From: Siphlonurus alternatus
Lineage: Eukaryota; Arthropoda; Insecta; Ephemeroptera; Siphlonuridae
Direction of reading: 5' to 3'
Length of the DNA stretch: 64,000 bases
Assembly (NCBI GenBank): GCA_949825025.1
Contig: OX463783.1
Coordinates: forward strand, 12,993,628 to 13,057,627
Part shown: piece by piece, positions 27,378 through 38,528 of the stretch
How the letters are laid out: every line of letters starts with the position of its first letter
How positions within the stretch are numbered: position 1 is the first letter of the stretch
Position numbers and translations under genes: made by a program
Notes under the pieces: generated by a model
The model's database searches: none
What the model saw: the letters and a program-made list of their open reading frames with translations, nothing else
Told to the model about the DNA's origin: nothing

Positions 27378-27715
27378 AGGGATACAGGCCTCAAATTACA
27401 AATTAGACAGACATTAAGTGTTGCTCGAGTTTATAATAAACATTCGTATTATTTTTACATGCGCGCGGTGCGTCTGTGCGAAGTCGCGCTACAAAGAAAG
27501 TCCTTGCTGACGTCACAACTCACAGCTAGCACCGATTAGCATTGAGTTGTGACGTCATCAAGGACTTCATGACGTCATCAAGGACTAAATTTCTTACTTT
27601 GAACTGCGACTTCGCACGGATGCATCACGCGTGGAAAAAAATGATGCGAATGTTGATTATATACTCTAAACCCACTTGGCGACTGTCTGATTTGTAATTT
27701 GAGGCCTGTATTCCT
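27378..27715. mobile_element. TTAA-flanked MITE, AGGGATACAGGCC family, copy 1 (338 bp)
   Basis: The ends AGGGATACAGGCCTCAAATT and AATTTGAGGCCTGTATTCCT lie between TTAA (27374-27377 and 27716-27719). The centre has three TGACGTCA palindromes next to CAAGGACT-type direct repeats. It shares termini and layout with 29002-29373. Confidence 0.85.
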
Positions 27716-28584
27716 TTAAGGTAATTTTGATCCACGTATGGATTGCTGTAGGATATGAAAAAGTGTATTAAAATTATGAAATTATGTCACAATTAATGTC
27801 ATTAATGTAGTAAATAAACTAAATATCTGCATGGGACTATCAGAAAATATCAAGATTTGTTTTTACTAAAAAAAAGTTTTTACCTGGCAAAAGGGCATAT
27901 TATGGAACATCAAGGTTTTTACGTTATTTCATAAAATTTATGTGGAATTAAGATAGAGATTAGTGTAATATATTTAAATTAAATGAAAATGAAAAATATC
28001 ACTCCTCCAAATTTTTATATGTTCAAGAGCACACGCGCATACTGCATAATAATTAGAAAATGGAAAAAAAAATATATATATATATATATTATTATATAAA
28101 TTGGCCCTTTTTTAGTTTTATAGGGGACCCGGCCAACATATAATATACCCATTATATTGACAAAATTGGCATTAAAATGCCCTATATCCGCAAAAATATA
28201 ATTAAAACAAAATTGAAGGTACCGGCCCCTAGAACCAGTGTACATGGGGGTATGAATGACCCAAATTTCAAAATTTACAAAAAAACATTGTAGAAGCTAC
28301 ATGGGATATACAAATTCCTATGTTAAATTTCCCATAATTATTAAGGAAACAATATAAAATATAGGCTCCAACGTAGAAACCTATATACTATAATCTGACG
28401 AGAACCGTAAAACTTGGATCCTGCAATACTATAATATTAGATAGACCTTTTCTTCCAGAATTTTTTCAAAAAAAAAAAAAAAAATCCTCACAATGGGTGC
28501 AAACGCGAAAAGTCAGGAACAGCCTCACGTAATTTACGTCATTTCCGGAAAATTTCAGACTTTAAACTCGATCTCGCTTAATTG

Positions 28585-28712
<128 letters not shown>

Positions 28713-29001
28713 ATTATTATATGTACTCGTGTACTCCCCTAGCTTCCTATACACCGATATTATTTAAATATCTGAGGGCATCGTGAAAAATAGCTCAATT
28801 AATTAATTGTACACGTAATATACTTCGCGACATCATGAACTTTTTACAAACCGTAAAATATGCAGGAACTGCAGCACCAATTAAGACATACATGTTTTCA
28901 ATTTTGAGAGAGGTAAAATAAAAAGAACAACTTGTCCGCCGTTCTATCAAATCTCCATACAGGTTGTTTGACGATGCCCCCAATCAGAGAGTAGGGGTTA
29001 A

Positions 29002-29373
29002 AGGCATACAGGCCTCAAATTAAAAATTTGACAGTCACAGAGAGTTGCTAGTTGAGTTGACAAAATCAACATTTGGATTATTTTTTCCGTGCGCGATGCA
29101 GCTGCATGAGCGGGTCTGCAAATTAAGGATGCAGGTCACATGCAGGTAAAATGACGTCACAACGCACAACCGTACATATATACGCTGCCATGTTTTTTGA
29201 CGTCATTTTGACGTCATCAAGGACCTGCATCCTTATATACTTTGCAACCCCCGCTCATGCAGCTGCATCGCGCACGGAAAAAATCGGAAAAAATAGTACA
29301 AATGTTGATTGTCAATGTCAAATCAAGCAACTTTCTGTGATTGTCAAATTTTTAATTTGAGGCCTGTATCCCT
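29002..29373. mobile_element. TTAA-flanked MITE, AGGGATACAGGCC family, copy 2 (372 bp)
   Basis: AGGCATACAGGCCTCAAATT at the left and AATTTGAGGCCTGTATCCCT at the right, flanked by TTAA (28998-29001 and 29374-29377). It carries three TGACGTCA sites, and inner arms containing GCAGCTGCAT. It lies about 300 bp before the first Gr promoter. Confidence 0.85.
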
Positions 29374-29673
29374 TTAAGTTCGTAGTATCCCAAGGTGTAC
29401 ATTATTAGAGAAATTATAAAAGAAAAATAATTAAATAAATATATTTAATGTAAGCTTAAAATCTTATATGTCCAATGTAACGAAAGGGTATATATTTATT
29501 AATTCATTTTGATCATATTTTATTTAGTCATACATTTCATATTTATCCTAATAGGACCACAATGAGAATTGAAATATTAATATATTCTTATTCATAGAAT
29601 ATCATAATATAATTTAAATATTTAGAAAGAACAAACAATATATATTTGAATTAAAATTTATGGATTTTAATGG

Positions 29674-29710
29674 TATAAAAGCTAAAACTACTTCTGAAAA
29701 GCTATCATTT
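29674..29710 (+). promoter_or_regulatory. Core promoter of Gr unit A1
   Basis: TATAAAAG (29674-29681) and an initiator-like TCATTT (29705-29710), spaced about 33 nt. It lies inside the in-frame extension upstream of the chosen ATG, which argues against the longer start at 29660. Confidence 0.6.
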
Positions 29711-29716
29711 GTAAAA

Positions 29717-30661
29717 ATGACGTGTTCTAATATTGTGAGTGCTCATTTTTCATTATTCTGGCTTTACAAAGTTGCAGGACTGTTTCCAATTACAAATAAT
29801 CTTAAAATTCACAAAATTGCACTATTAATAACATCATTATTATATTTCATTTCCACCTTACTTTCGATTTATATATTTTTTATAATTATAAATACAATAG
29901 AATTAGAATCATCATTTGAAAAATTTAGAAGTTATTTAAGTTTAATTTCTAGTTATGTTATTGGTATTGTAGCAGTTGTCTTTAATTTTACACATTTATC
30001 TATAAATATTGATAAATTAATTAATATATTAAAAGATATTGACAAATTAGATTGTTATTTAGGCTATAAGTATTCAAAGGATAAAATTAATAAATATTTA
30101 AATATTTTTCAAATTTCTTTCGTTATAATTCCATGGCTACCAATTTTGTTATTTTACTCAAATGTTGGTGGTGCTGATTTTATTTTTGGTTTTATTCCAA
30201 TACTATTGCCTCTCAACATACTAAGGCTAACTGAACAATGTACAGTTCAAATAGTAGTAACTTCATTTTTAATTATAAAATATAGATTTAATTTTATAAA
30301 TAAAAAATTGGAAAAAATTATTTTAATAAAAAATACACACAAAATATTTTACAGTCGTACATATAATATTTTGAAAGAAAATAATAAATTAGAAAATAAT
30401 ATTCATAAATTACGTGTATCACATTCAAAGTTAGAATTAATTATTAAAAGAGTAAATAATTTATTTAATTTCAATATTCTATTTTCTATTGCAAGTTTAT
30501 TTTTATATTCAGTTGTTTTTATATTTTTCTTTTTTCACAAAGCTATTTTTTCACGTAAACGCAATGACGGTGGTACAATAATTATTCTTATATTTTTATT
30601 TTTACAAGCGACATTAAAATTGTTTCTTCTCATCTGGACTTGTAGTTCTACAACTCAAAAG
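29717..30661 (+). CDS. Gustatory receptor-like first exon, unit A1 (315 codons)
   Basis: Gr proteins are ligand-gated cation channels with seven membrane segments used in contact chemosensation. This exon encodes about six hydrophobic segments. Visible Gr features are FWLYKVAGLFPIT at the N-terminus, LRLTEQC before the central helix, YRFNFINKKLE in the intracellular loop, and LRVSHSKLELIIK leading to the next segment. It ends LLIWTCSSTTQK at AAG followed by the donor GTCAGT. After the donor the frame runs only about 20 codons of unrelated sequence, and no TM7 or TYxxxxxQF follows. The ATG at 29717 is chosen because a TATA box occupies the extension from 29660 and because it matches the N-terminal length of the paralogues. 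The least Q-T-H-like N-terminus of subfamily A. Confidence 0.85.
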
Positions 30662-30852
30662 GTCAGTACAAATGTCCTCGAATTTATGTTTCATAAAAAT
30701 AAAATAATAAAAGTATTATAGTAATATATTTTATTATTTTATACCCGCTGTACATGAAATAAATTACACTCTATCATTTTGGTTTGATCAGTATCAGTTT
30801 AAATTCATTGAAATAGAGAAGTTGTACCTTTAATATCATGTGTAGTATTAAT

Positions 30853-31042
30853 CAGGCGCGGATCCAGGGGGGGGGGGGGGCTGGGGGGGCTGCAGCCCCC
30901 CCCCCCCGAAATTTTGGATTTAACATGGACAATATAGGCATTTCCCCCACTCCAAAATTTTTTTTAACATTGGCCTTATGGAAGCAGCGCCCCCCCCCCC
31001 CCCCCCCCCACCCCCCGAAATTTTTTTCTGGATCCGCGCCTG
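30853..31042. mobile_element. hAT MITE with poly-G/poly-C tracts (190 bp)
   Basis: Terminal inverted repeats CAGGCGCGGATCCAG and CTGGATCCGCGCCTG. The 8-bp duplication GTATTAAT lies at 30845-30852 and 31043-31050. G-runs and C-runs of 12-20 bases sit beside each end. It is inserted between A1 and A2. The open frame through it is low complexity. Confidence 0.88.
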
Positions 31043-31675
31043 GTATTAATATAAGTTTAATAAATAAAAATGTATTATAAATAATAATTTTTTATTGTTT
31101 TTAATAATATTCAGATTGTGAAGCAAATGGGATCACAACAAAAACTTTGAAAATAAGTTTAATTAATTTACTGCACAAAGTAACCTTTAACGGAAGAAGA
31201 TGAATATTTTGTAGCCCCACATACAGATGTTTTATCGGATTCTTGTATTTATTGTATTTGATAATTTAATGTTTTAAATCGATTGCAATATAACACAATA
31301 TTTAATAGGAACATAATTTTTTTGTTTACTTTATATTACTACCAATAGCAGCATAATTATTTCAAACAATATACTGTATATTTAAATTGAAAATATTGGC
31401 AGGTATAATATATTGAGTTACAAACCATCAACATATTTTTGCATTAAATATCATAAAATAATGTTTGTCATCATATAACACAGTTCAAGCAAAAAGTAAC
31501 GATTCATTATAATGTTATTTCAACATATCTATTAAGAAAATTAAAATACTAATAAATAATGTAAATTTTGCTAACAAGTAAGTAGTATCTTATAACATGA
31601 ATTTATAATATAGTGTGACGCCATATGATCAGCACTTAATTAGTGACTACTTTAAAATTCAATTGAATTTGATGC

Positions 31676-31719
31676 TATAAAAGCAACTTACAACCTTACT
31701 ATGTTATACATTTTCATTC
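31676..31719 (+). promoter_or_regulatory. Core promoter of Gr unit A2
   Basis: TATAAAAG at 31676-31683 and TCATTC at 31714-31719, just before the ATG at 31724. The spacing between them (about 40 nt) is wider than in the other units. Confidence 0.55.
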
Positions 31720-31723
31720 AGTT

Positions 31724-32686
31724 ATGGAAGATACAAGTTCAAAAGTGTTACATAATCATTCACCAATATTTTACCTTTATAGAATATCTGGGTTATTTCC
31801 GATCACAAATAATCTAAAAATTCATAAAATTGCACTTATATTTTCATTTATAATTTGTATCACATCTTTTATACTATCATTAGTTGTGTTTAGTAATTTT
31901 ATTAATCGCTTGGGAAAAATTGAATTTCATCAAAATTTTATAACTATTTTGAGTTTTGCAATCGGATATACAATCACTTTGTTTGTTAGTGTTTTTAGTT
32001 TTATAAATTCCATATTTTATTTAAATGAATTAACTATATTATTAAGAGATATAGATGAAATAGATGTTTTATTAAAATATAAAAATTCATATAAAATTGA
32101 ATACATTAGTTTATTTGAATTTGCAATAATTTTAATACCATGGTTAATTGTTCTGTTATTTTTTTCTAAAATTGAAGGTTCCGAACCAATTTTAGGTTTT
32201 ATTCCTATTTTAGTACCAATTAATATTTTAAGATTAATTGAAGATTGCTCTACTGAAATTGTAATAACTCATTTTTTAATTTTAAAACAAAGGTTTAAAT
32301 TTATAAACAAAAAATTAGAAAGTTTTAATATATTAAGACCAAAACAAAATTCTCAACTATTTTACAAAAGAATATATAATATTTGGCAATATAATATAAA
32401 TAACAATGACAAATTAAAAAATTATATACACAAATTACGTATAGCTCATTGTAAACTTGAAATATTAATTAAAAATACTAATTATATATTTAATTTTAAT
32501 ATTTTAAGTTCTATTATCAGCCTATTCATTTATGATGTAGTTTATTTATTTTTTACATTACATTCAGCTTTTTATTTATATAAATTTGATTCTGTCAGTG
32601 CTATAAGTTTTAATGTTTATTTATTTCTAACACTATCATCAAGATTAGTTTTTCTAATTTGGACTTGTGGATCTACAACTAAACAG
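31724..32686 (+). CDS. Gustatory receptor-like first exon, unit A2 (321 codons)
   Basis: Six hydrophobic segments. Marks include FYLYRISGLFPITNN near residues 15-30, LRLIEDCSTEIVITHFLILK, QRFKFINKKLES, LRIAHCKLEILIK and the terminal SRLVFLIWTCGSTTKQ. The donor GTAAGA follows CAG in phase 0. Closest by eye to A1, with which it shares GLFPITNNLKIHKIAL. Downstream (32687-33900) there is no recognisable C-terminal exon. The frame is open and there is no sign of decay. Confidence 0.87.
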
Positions 32687-33099
32687 GTAAGAATATTAAT
32701 TAATAAATTGATTTAAATAATCACAATATTTAATATATTTATATATGTGTTGAGAAACATAAATATATGCTCATTAATAAAATAAAAAACAATCAAATAA
32801 GAATCTGAATTTTCATATACCTGTGCTGGTACAAAAATGAATCATTCGATTGTTTGTTCATTTACGAATAGGCTCTTTACATAATTGTCATAACTATCGT
32901 AAAAATGTGTAAAGTAACTTCAATGTTATTTTAAAATAACATACACCTGCTGTCAATAATTTTTGTTACATAGTGGCAACAAGTAAACTTAAACTCTGAA
33001 ACTCTGAACTCAAACAATTTAAAATTGCCCGCCTTTTTTGTTATGCAAGTTCACCCTGATCGAATCTGATAACTGATAAGGTTAATTATGCTAATTCGG

Positions 33100-33370
33100 A
33101 GTCATAGAATATCTCTGTAAGAAAAAAGAATCGAATGAAATAAATTAAAAAAGAAAAAAGCGATAATGTTCTAAACTTTAATCACTTATGATGTGAGAGA
33201 AAACTTGAGGTGTCGTTTTCTCACAACAGCTCCATTTCCGATTTCCATCCATATAAGGCCATGCAATTGATGTTAAACTTCTACCTCAGTTTTCACAAAA
33301 CTGATCACAAAGGTCCACTTCAAAATATGAGTTCAATGTTCTTTGCAAGTCTTGTTGAATTCAATTGTAA
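33100..33370 (+). repeat. Long direct repeat, copy 1 (pairs with 36785-37065)
   Basis: AATCGAATGAAATAAAT, then GATAATGTTCTAAA, CAACAGCTCCATTTCCG, TTAAACTTCTACCTCAG and GCAAGTCTTGTTG follow in the same order in both places. It could be a transposon fragment or a relic of duplication of the Gr unit block. It is not coding. The rest of 32687-33900 shows nothing recognisable. Confidence 0.6.
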
Positions 33371-33914
33371 GAGCCATTGCCCCTGATGTATATGCAAAAT
33401 GCTCCATTTTGATGCTGAACATGTTGCCTAACATTAGAGTAACATTTTAATTCACTTCTCAGACTTTTTGTGGATTTTCTCTACAAAAATATTGAATCTA
33501 ACGTTTATAAAAATATAACGTTTTTACACCAATATTTATGAATTAAAAAAATACACCCATAATTATGAAAAGGCTGTCTCATAATTTTATTTAAATTAGA
33601 TTAATTCTTCAAATTCCTTAAATTACAAATAAAAAAGTAAATTTACTATTCCTTTTAGCTTTAATTTATTTTTAATAATTTAATATTGAAAAAAACTTAA
33701 AAGTATATATTATATAGATATTAACATACAAAAATATGTTAAATAAATAATTATACAATACAATATTTTGCTATTATATAAATTATAAAGAATAATAAAT
33801 AACTTCCTAGCTTTGACTATTAACATATTAAATTTAAGTATATGTAACATTAGAAACATATAGGTATAAAAGTACACTACTATAATACATTACTAGATTG
33901 GTATTTTTTTTATT

Positions 33915-33951
33915 TATAAAAGCAGTCGTCACAGTACTTTTACGATCACTT
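33915..33951 (+). promoter_or_regulatory. Core promoter of Gr unit A3
   Basis: TATAAAAG at 33915-33922 and an initiator-like TCACTT at 33946-33951. The ATG follows at 33957. Confidence 0.55.
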
Positions 33952-33956
33952 GCATC

Positions 33957-34907
33957 ATGGACAGAGCACGACAAACTATTTTGCAATCGCACTCTTCGCT
34001 ATTTTGTCTATACAAATTATCTGGAATATTTCCAGTAACAAAAGATATAAAAATTAATAAGCTAATTTTAATAATTTCAATATCAATTTGTTGTTCTTTA
34101 TTTTCAATTTCATTATATCTTTTTATTGAAGTTTTGAAACTGGGAATAGATAATGAAAGTCCTTTTATTCAAAAGTTTTTAGTTTGCCTTAGTTATTTTA
34201 CTGGATATTTAATTACATTGTTTGGAAGTATTTTATCATTTTTTAATATTATATTCTGTATTAAAAATTTAGTTGATATTATAAAAAATATATATGAGTT
34301 GGATTGTTTTTTAAAATATAAAGATTCAAATAGATGTAATAAATATTTTGATATATTACAAATGTTATATATTATTATTCTTTGGTTACCGAGTGTAATT
34401 TATCATTTTATTAATATGCAATTATTTTCTTTAGGATTTATACTATTACCAATTCAATTTATGCGTTTGATTGAAGATTGTTCTATACAAATTTTTATAA
34501 CATTTTTAATAATTTTAAAGCGAAGATTTTATTATATAAATAAAAAGCTTGATAATTTAAATATAAATAAAAATCCTTTTAACTTTTCTAATAATAAAAT
34601 AAGTAATATTATTTTACCAAAATCTAATTATTTTCAAAATATTATAAAAATATTACGAGTGTGTCATTGTCAATTAGAATTATTGCTTAAGAACATAAAT
34701 AAGATATTTAATTTTATAATTATTTACTATATTACAACTTCTTTTGTAGGTATTGTTGTGTTTACATTTTTTGGATTACATTCATTGTTTTATTCTTACA
34801 ATTTCCTTAATCTTATTAAAAGTAGCAGTATGTATACATTATTATTTGTCAAGTTTGTGTCAAGATTATTTCTTCTGGTGTGGGCTTGCAATTCCACAGT
34901 TTTACAG
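33957..34907 (+). CDS. Gustatory receptor-like first exon, unit A3 (317 codons)
   Basis: The N-terminus ILQSHSSLFCLYKLSGIFPVTKD is typical of subfamily A. Then come MRLIEDCSIQIFITFLIILK, RRFYYINKKLDN, LRVCHCQLELLLKN and the terminal FLLVWACNSTVLQ, ended by donor GTAAGT after CAG. The motif ends ACNST rather than TCGST. Only 318 bp separate this donor from the TATA box of A4, and no acceptor there opens a reading frame with TM7 features. This is the clearest case of a Gr exon with no 3' exon of its own. Confidence 0.87.
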
Positions 34908-35225
34908 GTAAGTCAAAATATAGAGAGGGAAAAAAAAAGTGAAAACAAGTTAGGTTTTATGGTCATATAGTTTGGGAAGTAACATTAAATTTTGTTTGTT
35001 TTATGAAATGCTATTGAATGCAAACAATGATTAGACAGCAATAAGAATATCCACTTATATCAGTGGGGCTAATTGGACAACATGTGCTTTTACCGCATAA
35101 TAATAGTCAATATATTTTATAAAATATAAAATAGATCAATAAATAAATAGTACATATCACTTTAATATCTATAATCAACATAACGAATCACATTAAAGTA
35201 ATAATATTGATTAATTTTTATTTGA

Positions 35226-35262
35226 TATAAAAGTATTCGCTTAATAATTTGTTCCTTCATTT
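35226..35262 (+). promoter_or_regulatory. Core promoter of Gr unit A4
   Basis: TATAAAAG at 35226-35233 and TCATTT at 35257-35262, 33 nt apart measured to the A. ATG at 35267. Confidence 0.55.
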
Positions 35263-35266
35263 CAAG

Positions 35267-36210
35267 ATGGAAAGAACACAGCAAGGAATTCTACAAACTA
35301 ACTCTTCAATATTTTGGTTATATTCAATATGTGGTATATTTCCAGTAACCAAAGATCTAAAGCTACATAAAATTGCACTTTTTATTTCAATCCCAATATA
35401 TTTTATTGTATTCGCGCTTTCATTTCCATCGGTAATTCTGTATGTAACAATAATAAAAGATGATCCGAGTCCATTATTATCAAAATTAATCAAATATTTT
35501 CGTATTTTGAGTGGTAATGTTCTAACAATGATTGCTAGTATTTGTTTATTCTTTAATAACATTTTTCAAATAAAATGTTTAATTAATATTTTAATTGATT
35601 TAAATAAATTAAATTGTTTTTTAAAGTATATAAATCAAATTAAAAATAATAAATATTCTCAAATATTTCAAATCTGTAACATTATAATTCCATGGTTGAT
35701 AATTGCACGGTTTAATATGAAATACATGCAATTTACTTGGAATATTCCTATGTTTCTACCGGTATCATTATTGCGATTAGTTGAAGAATGTTCACTACAA
35801 ATTTTGATTACATTATTATTAGTATTGAAGCAACGATTTTATCATATAAATAAGAAGATTGAAAGTTTAAATAAAACATCCAAGAAAAAATTACACAATA
35901 TTTTATATGAAAATAATGATCTACGTAATAATATTTATCAACTTCGAGTATTTCATGGAAGATTAGAATTATTAATTAAAAATTTTGATTCAATTTTTAA
36001 CTTAAACATTTTAATTGAAATAATATGTTTATTTATTATTATAGTTATATCTTTATTTTTTGTTTTACACTCTGCTTTTGATCAAAATAACCATCAAAAT
36101 GAATTGTCTACATCTTCTATAGGTTCAATTACTTATTTATTTGTGTTTATAAAATCTGTGTCGAGATTATATTGTTTCTTATCTGGGCTTGTCACACCAC
36201 TACACAGCAG
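35267..36210 (+). pseudogene. Gustatory receptor-like first exon, unit A4, 2-nt frameshift near its end
   Basis: Open for about 300 codons from MERTQQGILQTNSSIFWLYS through GIFPVTKD, LRLVEECSLQILITLLLVLK, QRFYHINKKIES and LRVFHGRLELLIK. Near 36167-36172 an extra TA, compared with A6 in the run AGATTATTG, shifts the frame. The final conserved WACHTTT segment is then read out of frame and the exon length (944 nt) is not a multiple of three. The donor (CAG then GTGAGA) is intact. This is a young lesion, or possibly an assembly error or polymorphism. The ATG at 35267 is preferred over a TTG-initiated extension. Confidence 0.8.
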
Positions 36211-36784
36211 GTGAGATAGATTTGATTTACCATACACCTTACTAATTACTCTAATTAGTACAGTATTAAAAATCTTAGTTTACGTGTAAATTCAACTGCA
36301 CTCGCGGCGGCCATCTTGAAATTTATATCAAGGCTCTTATGGATGGCGTCAGTCGGTCTATAGACTGTCTGGAGCTTGGCGCCATAGAGTCAGACTTGTT
36401 ATACTGTATGTTCAGGATGGTGGCTGCATAGCGGCAGCTTAAAGCCAATTTAAATGTTAATCAAATTATATATGCATCTAATGCATGAGTATTCCAGTAT
36501 TATTCATAATTACATTAGACATAATTAATGGATGTTACAATTTGCTCACACAACTTCCTGCTTGTTGCTATATAAAATTCTTCTGCTCGTAACAATGTAT
36601 ATTAATTGTTGAGTAATTTCTGTACAGATAAAAACAATCGGACAGGATACAGGACGGAACACTTGTTCATCTATATGTACGTGCTATAGAAAGTGTACCA
36701 AAAGTTTTAAAGTAATAAACTGTTTTCTCAGTGTACCTTTATATAATGGACAAATGTTCTTTACCGATTAATCTCAGTTACTGC

Positions 36785-37065
36785 TGGAGTCAAAGAATAT
36801 TTCCCTGCAAACGAATCGAATGAAATAAATTTTAAAAAATCGAGAATGTTCTAAAACTTAATCGCTTATGGCTTATGGTTTGAGCAAATTCAGTCTTGCA
36901 GTTTTCTTACAACAGCTCCATTTCCGGTTTTCGTCCATAAGGCCAATGTTAAACTTCTACCTCAGTTTCCACAAAACTGATAAGACAGATTCGCTTCAAA
37001 ATTTGTATGTCACCTATTAGTGGCGAGTTCTAAGTTCCCTGTAAGTCTTGTTGCATTCAGGCGCT
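36785..37065 (+). repeat. Long direct repeat, copy 2
   Basis: Second copy of 33100-33370, downstream of A4, with the same block order and moderate divergence. The nearby GC-richer stretch 36300-36430 holds nothing I can name. Confidence 0.6.
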
Positions 37066-37619
37066 ACGATTGCGAGATATCAATCTACTGAGATTCATCC
37101 TTAATTGCAAAAACTATTGAAGGCAAACCTTTAAAAAAATAATTTAAATTGTAACAATCTTTGCGTTTAGAAAGCGGCTTTCATAGTTAGTTTCATAATC
37201 ACAGAGTATAGCAACGACTAATAACTACTTAACCATATTTTTTGCAGTGATTTTTGTTTTGTCGCCGTCCTTAAATTTGTAATAGATAGCTCAAATCATT
37301 AAATTTATAGATTAATGAATAAAGTATTATGAAATACATTTTACTAATTCGTTTTTATTATTTGAGAAACAAGAGAAATGGGGAATTAATTTACATTTCT
37401 TTTATTTATTTTTTTTCAGATGCCCCATTTCTCGAAAGTAATTGTACCAAAACATAAAGTTTATATTTTCAAAATTAAATACATGCATGGGAATTTCTTT
37501 TCAGATTTTACGTCTTTTAAATTTGGCATTAAAACTTGACGCAGAAACAGTCTTGATGAATTTTATAATAATAATTTGATTTTTTCGATATAATATTTTC
37601 ACAATAAATTAATATTTAA

Positions 37620-37800
37620 GATAAAACTTCCGATATTAGAGTAGAAAAACTTGCTGATTTCGATTGTGTCACTGAAATTTTTTTCCAACTAATCTTTAAT
37701 TATCAAACTGTGTGCATAAAGCAGTAGATGCACTTGCTGTTTCTACGTCGCAGATTGCAGGCTTGCGCGCGGGTTGCATACGTTGCCCTTACTTCTACTA
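37620..37800 (-). repeat. Module shared, inverted, with the interior of the element at 62443-63378
   Basis: GAGTAGAAAAACTTGCTGATTT, in pieces, then TTTCTACGTCGCAGATTGCA and TGCGCGCGGGTTGCATACG match the reverse complement of 62825-63005. The terminal arms of the larger element are absent here, so this may be the original short repeat or a truncated copy. Confidence 0.55.
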
Positions 37801-37999
37801 AGTTTTCGTCACTGCATGAAGTCACTTATAAACTGAAACACTGAAGTCACCTATAATAGAGCAGTTAAATTAAATTTTATGTTATATATAATAAGACTAA
37901 TAAGAGAATAATAATTACCTATTCTATAGATAAGCAATTAATCAAGTTTTTTTATTCAATAATTTTATTTATATATAATATATATTTATAAAATTTATT

Positions 38000-38190
38000 A
38001 TCCTGACTGAGGTTTCCATGGTTTCCTCAGTTACAACCAGGTGAATGCTGGGATGGATTGCTTAGGCCATGGCCGCCCCGGTTTGGAAGGGACCCACAAA
38101 AGTAGGGTCTACGAAGAGCCGGGAGGTTAAATTCAGTCACTTAATTGTGGCCAGTACCCTGTACTAGGGTTCAGTTAAAGCGAAAAGAAA
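38000..38190 (+). mobile_element. SINE body fragment (no tRNA head)
   Basis: From TCCTGACTGAGGTTTCC through AATGCTGGGATGGATTGC, CATGGCCGCCCCGGTTTGG and GAGCCGGGAGGTTAAATTCA to GGGTTCAGTTAAA it matches the body of the SINE at 49591-49928. The 5' part is missing (5' truncated). Confidence 0.75.
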
Positions 38191-38317
38191 TATATATAAA
38201 AAACATATAAAGAAATATCAGAGTCTAAATTTTAATTATATTTCTTGTGTGAAATTATAGTAATTAAATTTGATCAATATTTTTGTCGAATAGTTTTATC
38301 GAATAGAAATATTGTAT

Positions 38318-38380
38318 TTAGAGTAATCATTCAGCCAATCCATTTGAATCATCATTACTAATGCAAGGTAGATTATTAAC
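38318..38380 (+). promoter_or_regulatory. Conserved block upstream of Gr unit A5
   Basis: GAGTAATCATTCAGCC, AATCCATTTGAATCATCATT and TAATGCAAGGTAGATTATT recur upstream of A6 at 41276-41340 at a similar distance (roughly 150-210 nt before the ATG). It may be a shared regulatory element or simply unchanged duplicate flank. Confidence 0.4.
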
Positions 38381-38484
38381 AATAACTATGGACACTAAAT
38401 TTTATCATTATATTTCATTAAACATAATAAATAGCCATAACATAAATATACTTATAAAAATATCGTTGATTAATTTTTTATGCG

Positions 38485-38524
38485 TATAAATTTAGATGCT
38501 TATACATTTTTACCTTATTCATTT
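38485..38524 (+). promoter_or_regulatory. Core promoter of Gr unit A5
   Basis: TATAAAT at 38485-38491 and TCATTT at 38519-38524, then ATG at 38529. Confidence 0.5.
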
Positions 38525-38528
38525 CAAG

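Noticed and set aside
29660..29716. Longer N-terminus for A1 (and likewise 43959 for A7, 38496 for A5, 35249 for A4)
   Set aside because: The extensions overlap or lie beside the TATA box and have no homology between units. The shared N-terminus begins at the later ATG.
31114..31201. Possible Gr C-terminal exon after A1
   Set aside because: One frame reads EANGITTKTLKISLINLLH, which recalls the segment after the conserved intron. However, the phase does not match the phase-0 donor, the matching frame stops after 11 codons, and no TYxxxxxQF follows.
37427..37580. Possible acceptors TTTTCAG after A4 leading to a short hydrophobic frame
   Set aside because: The frame ends after about 24 codons without TYxxxxxQF and has no counterpart after other units.
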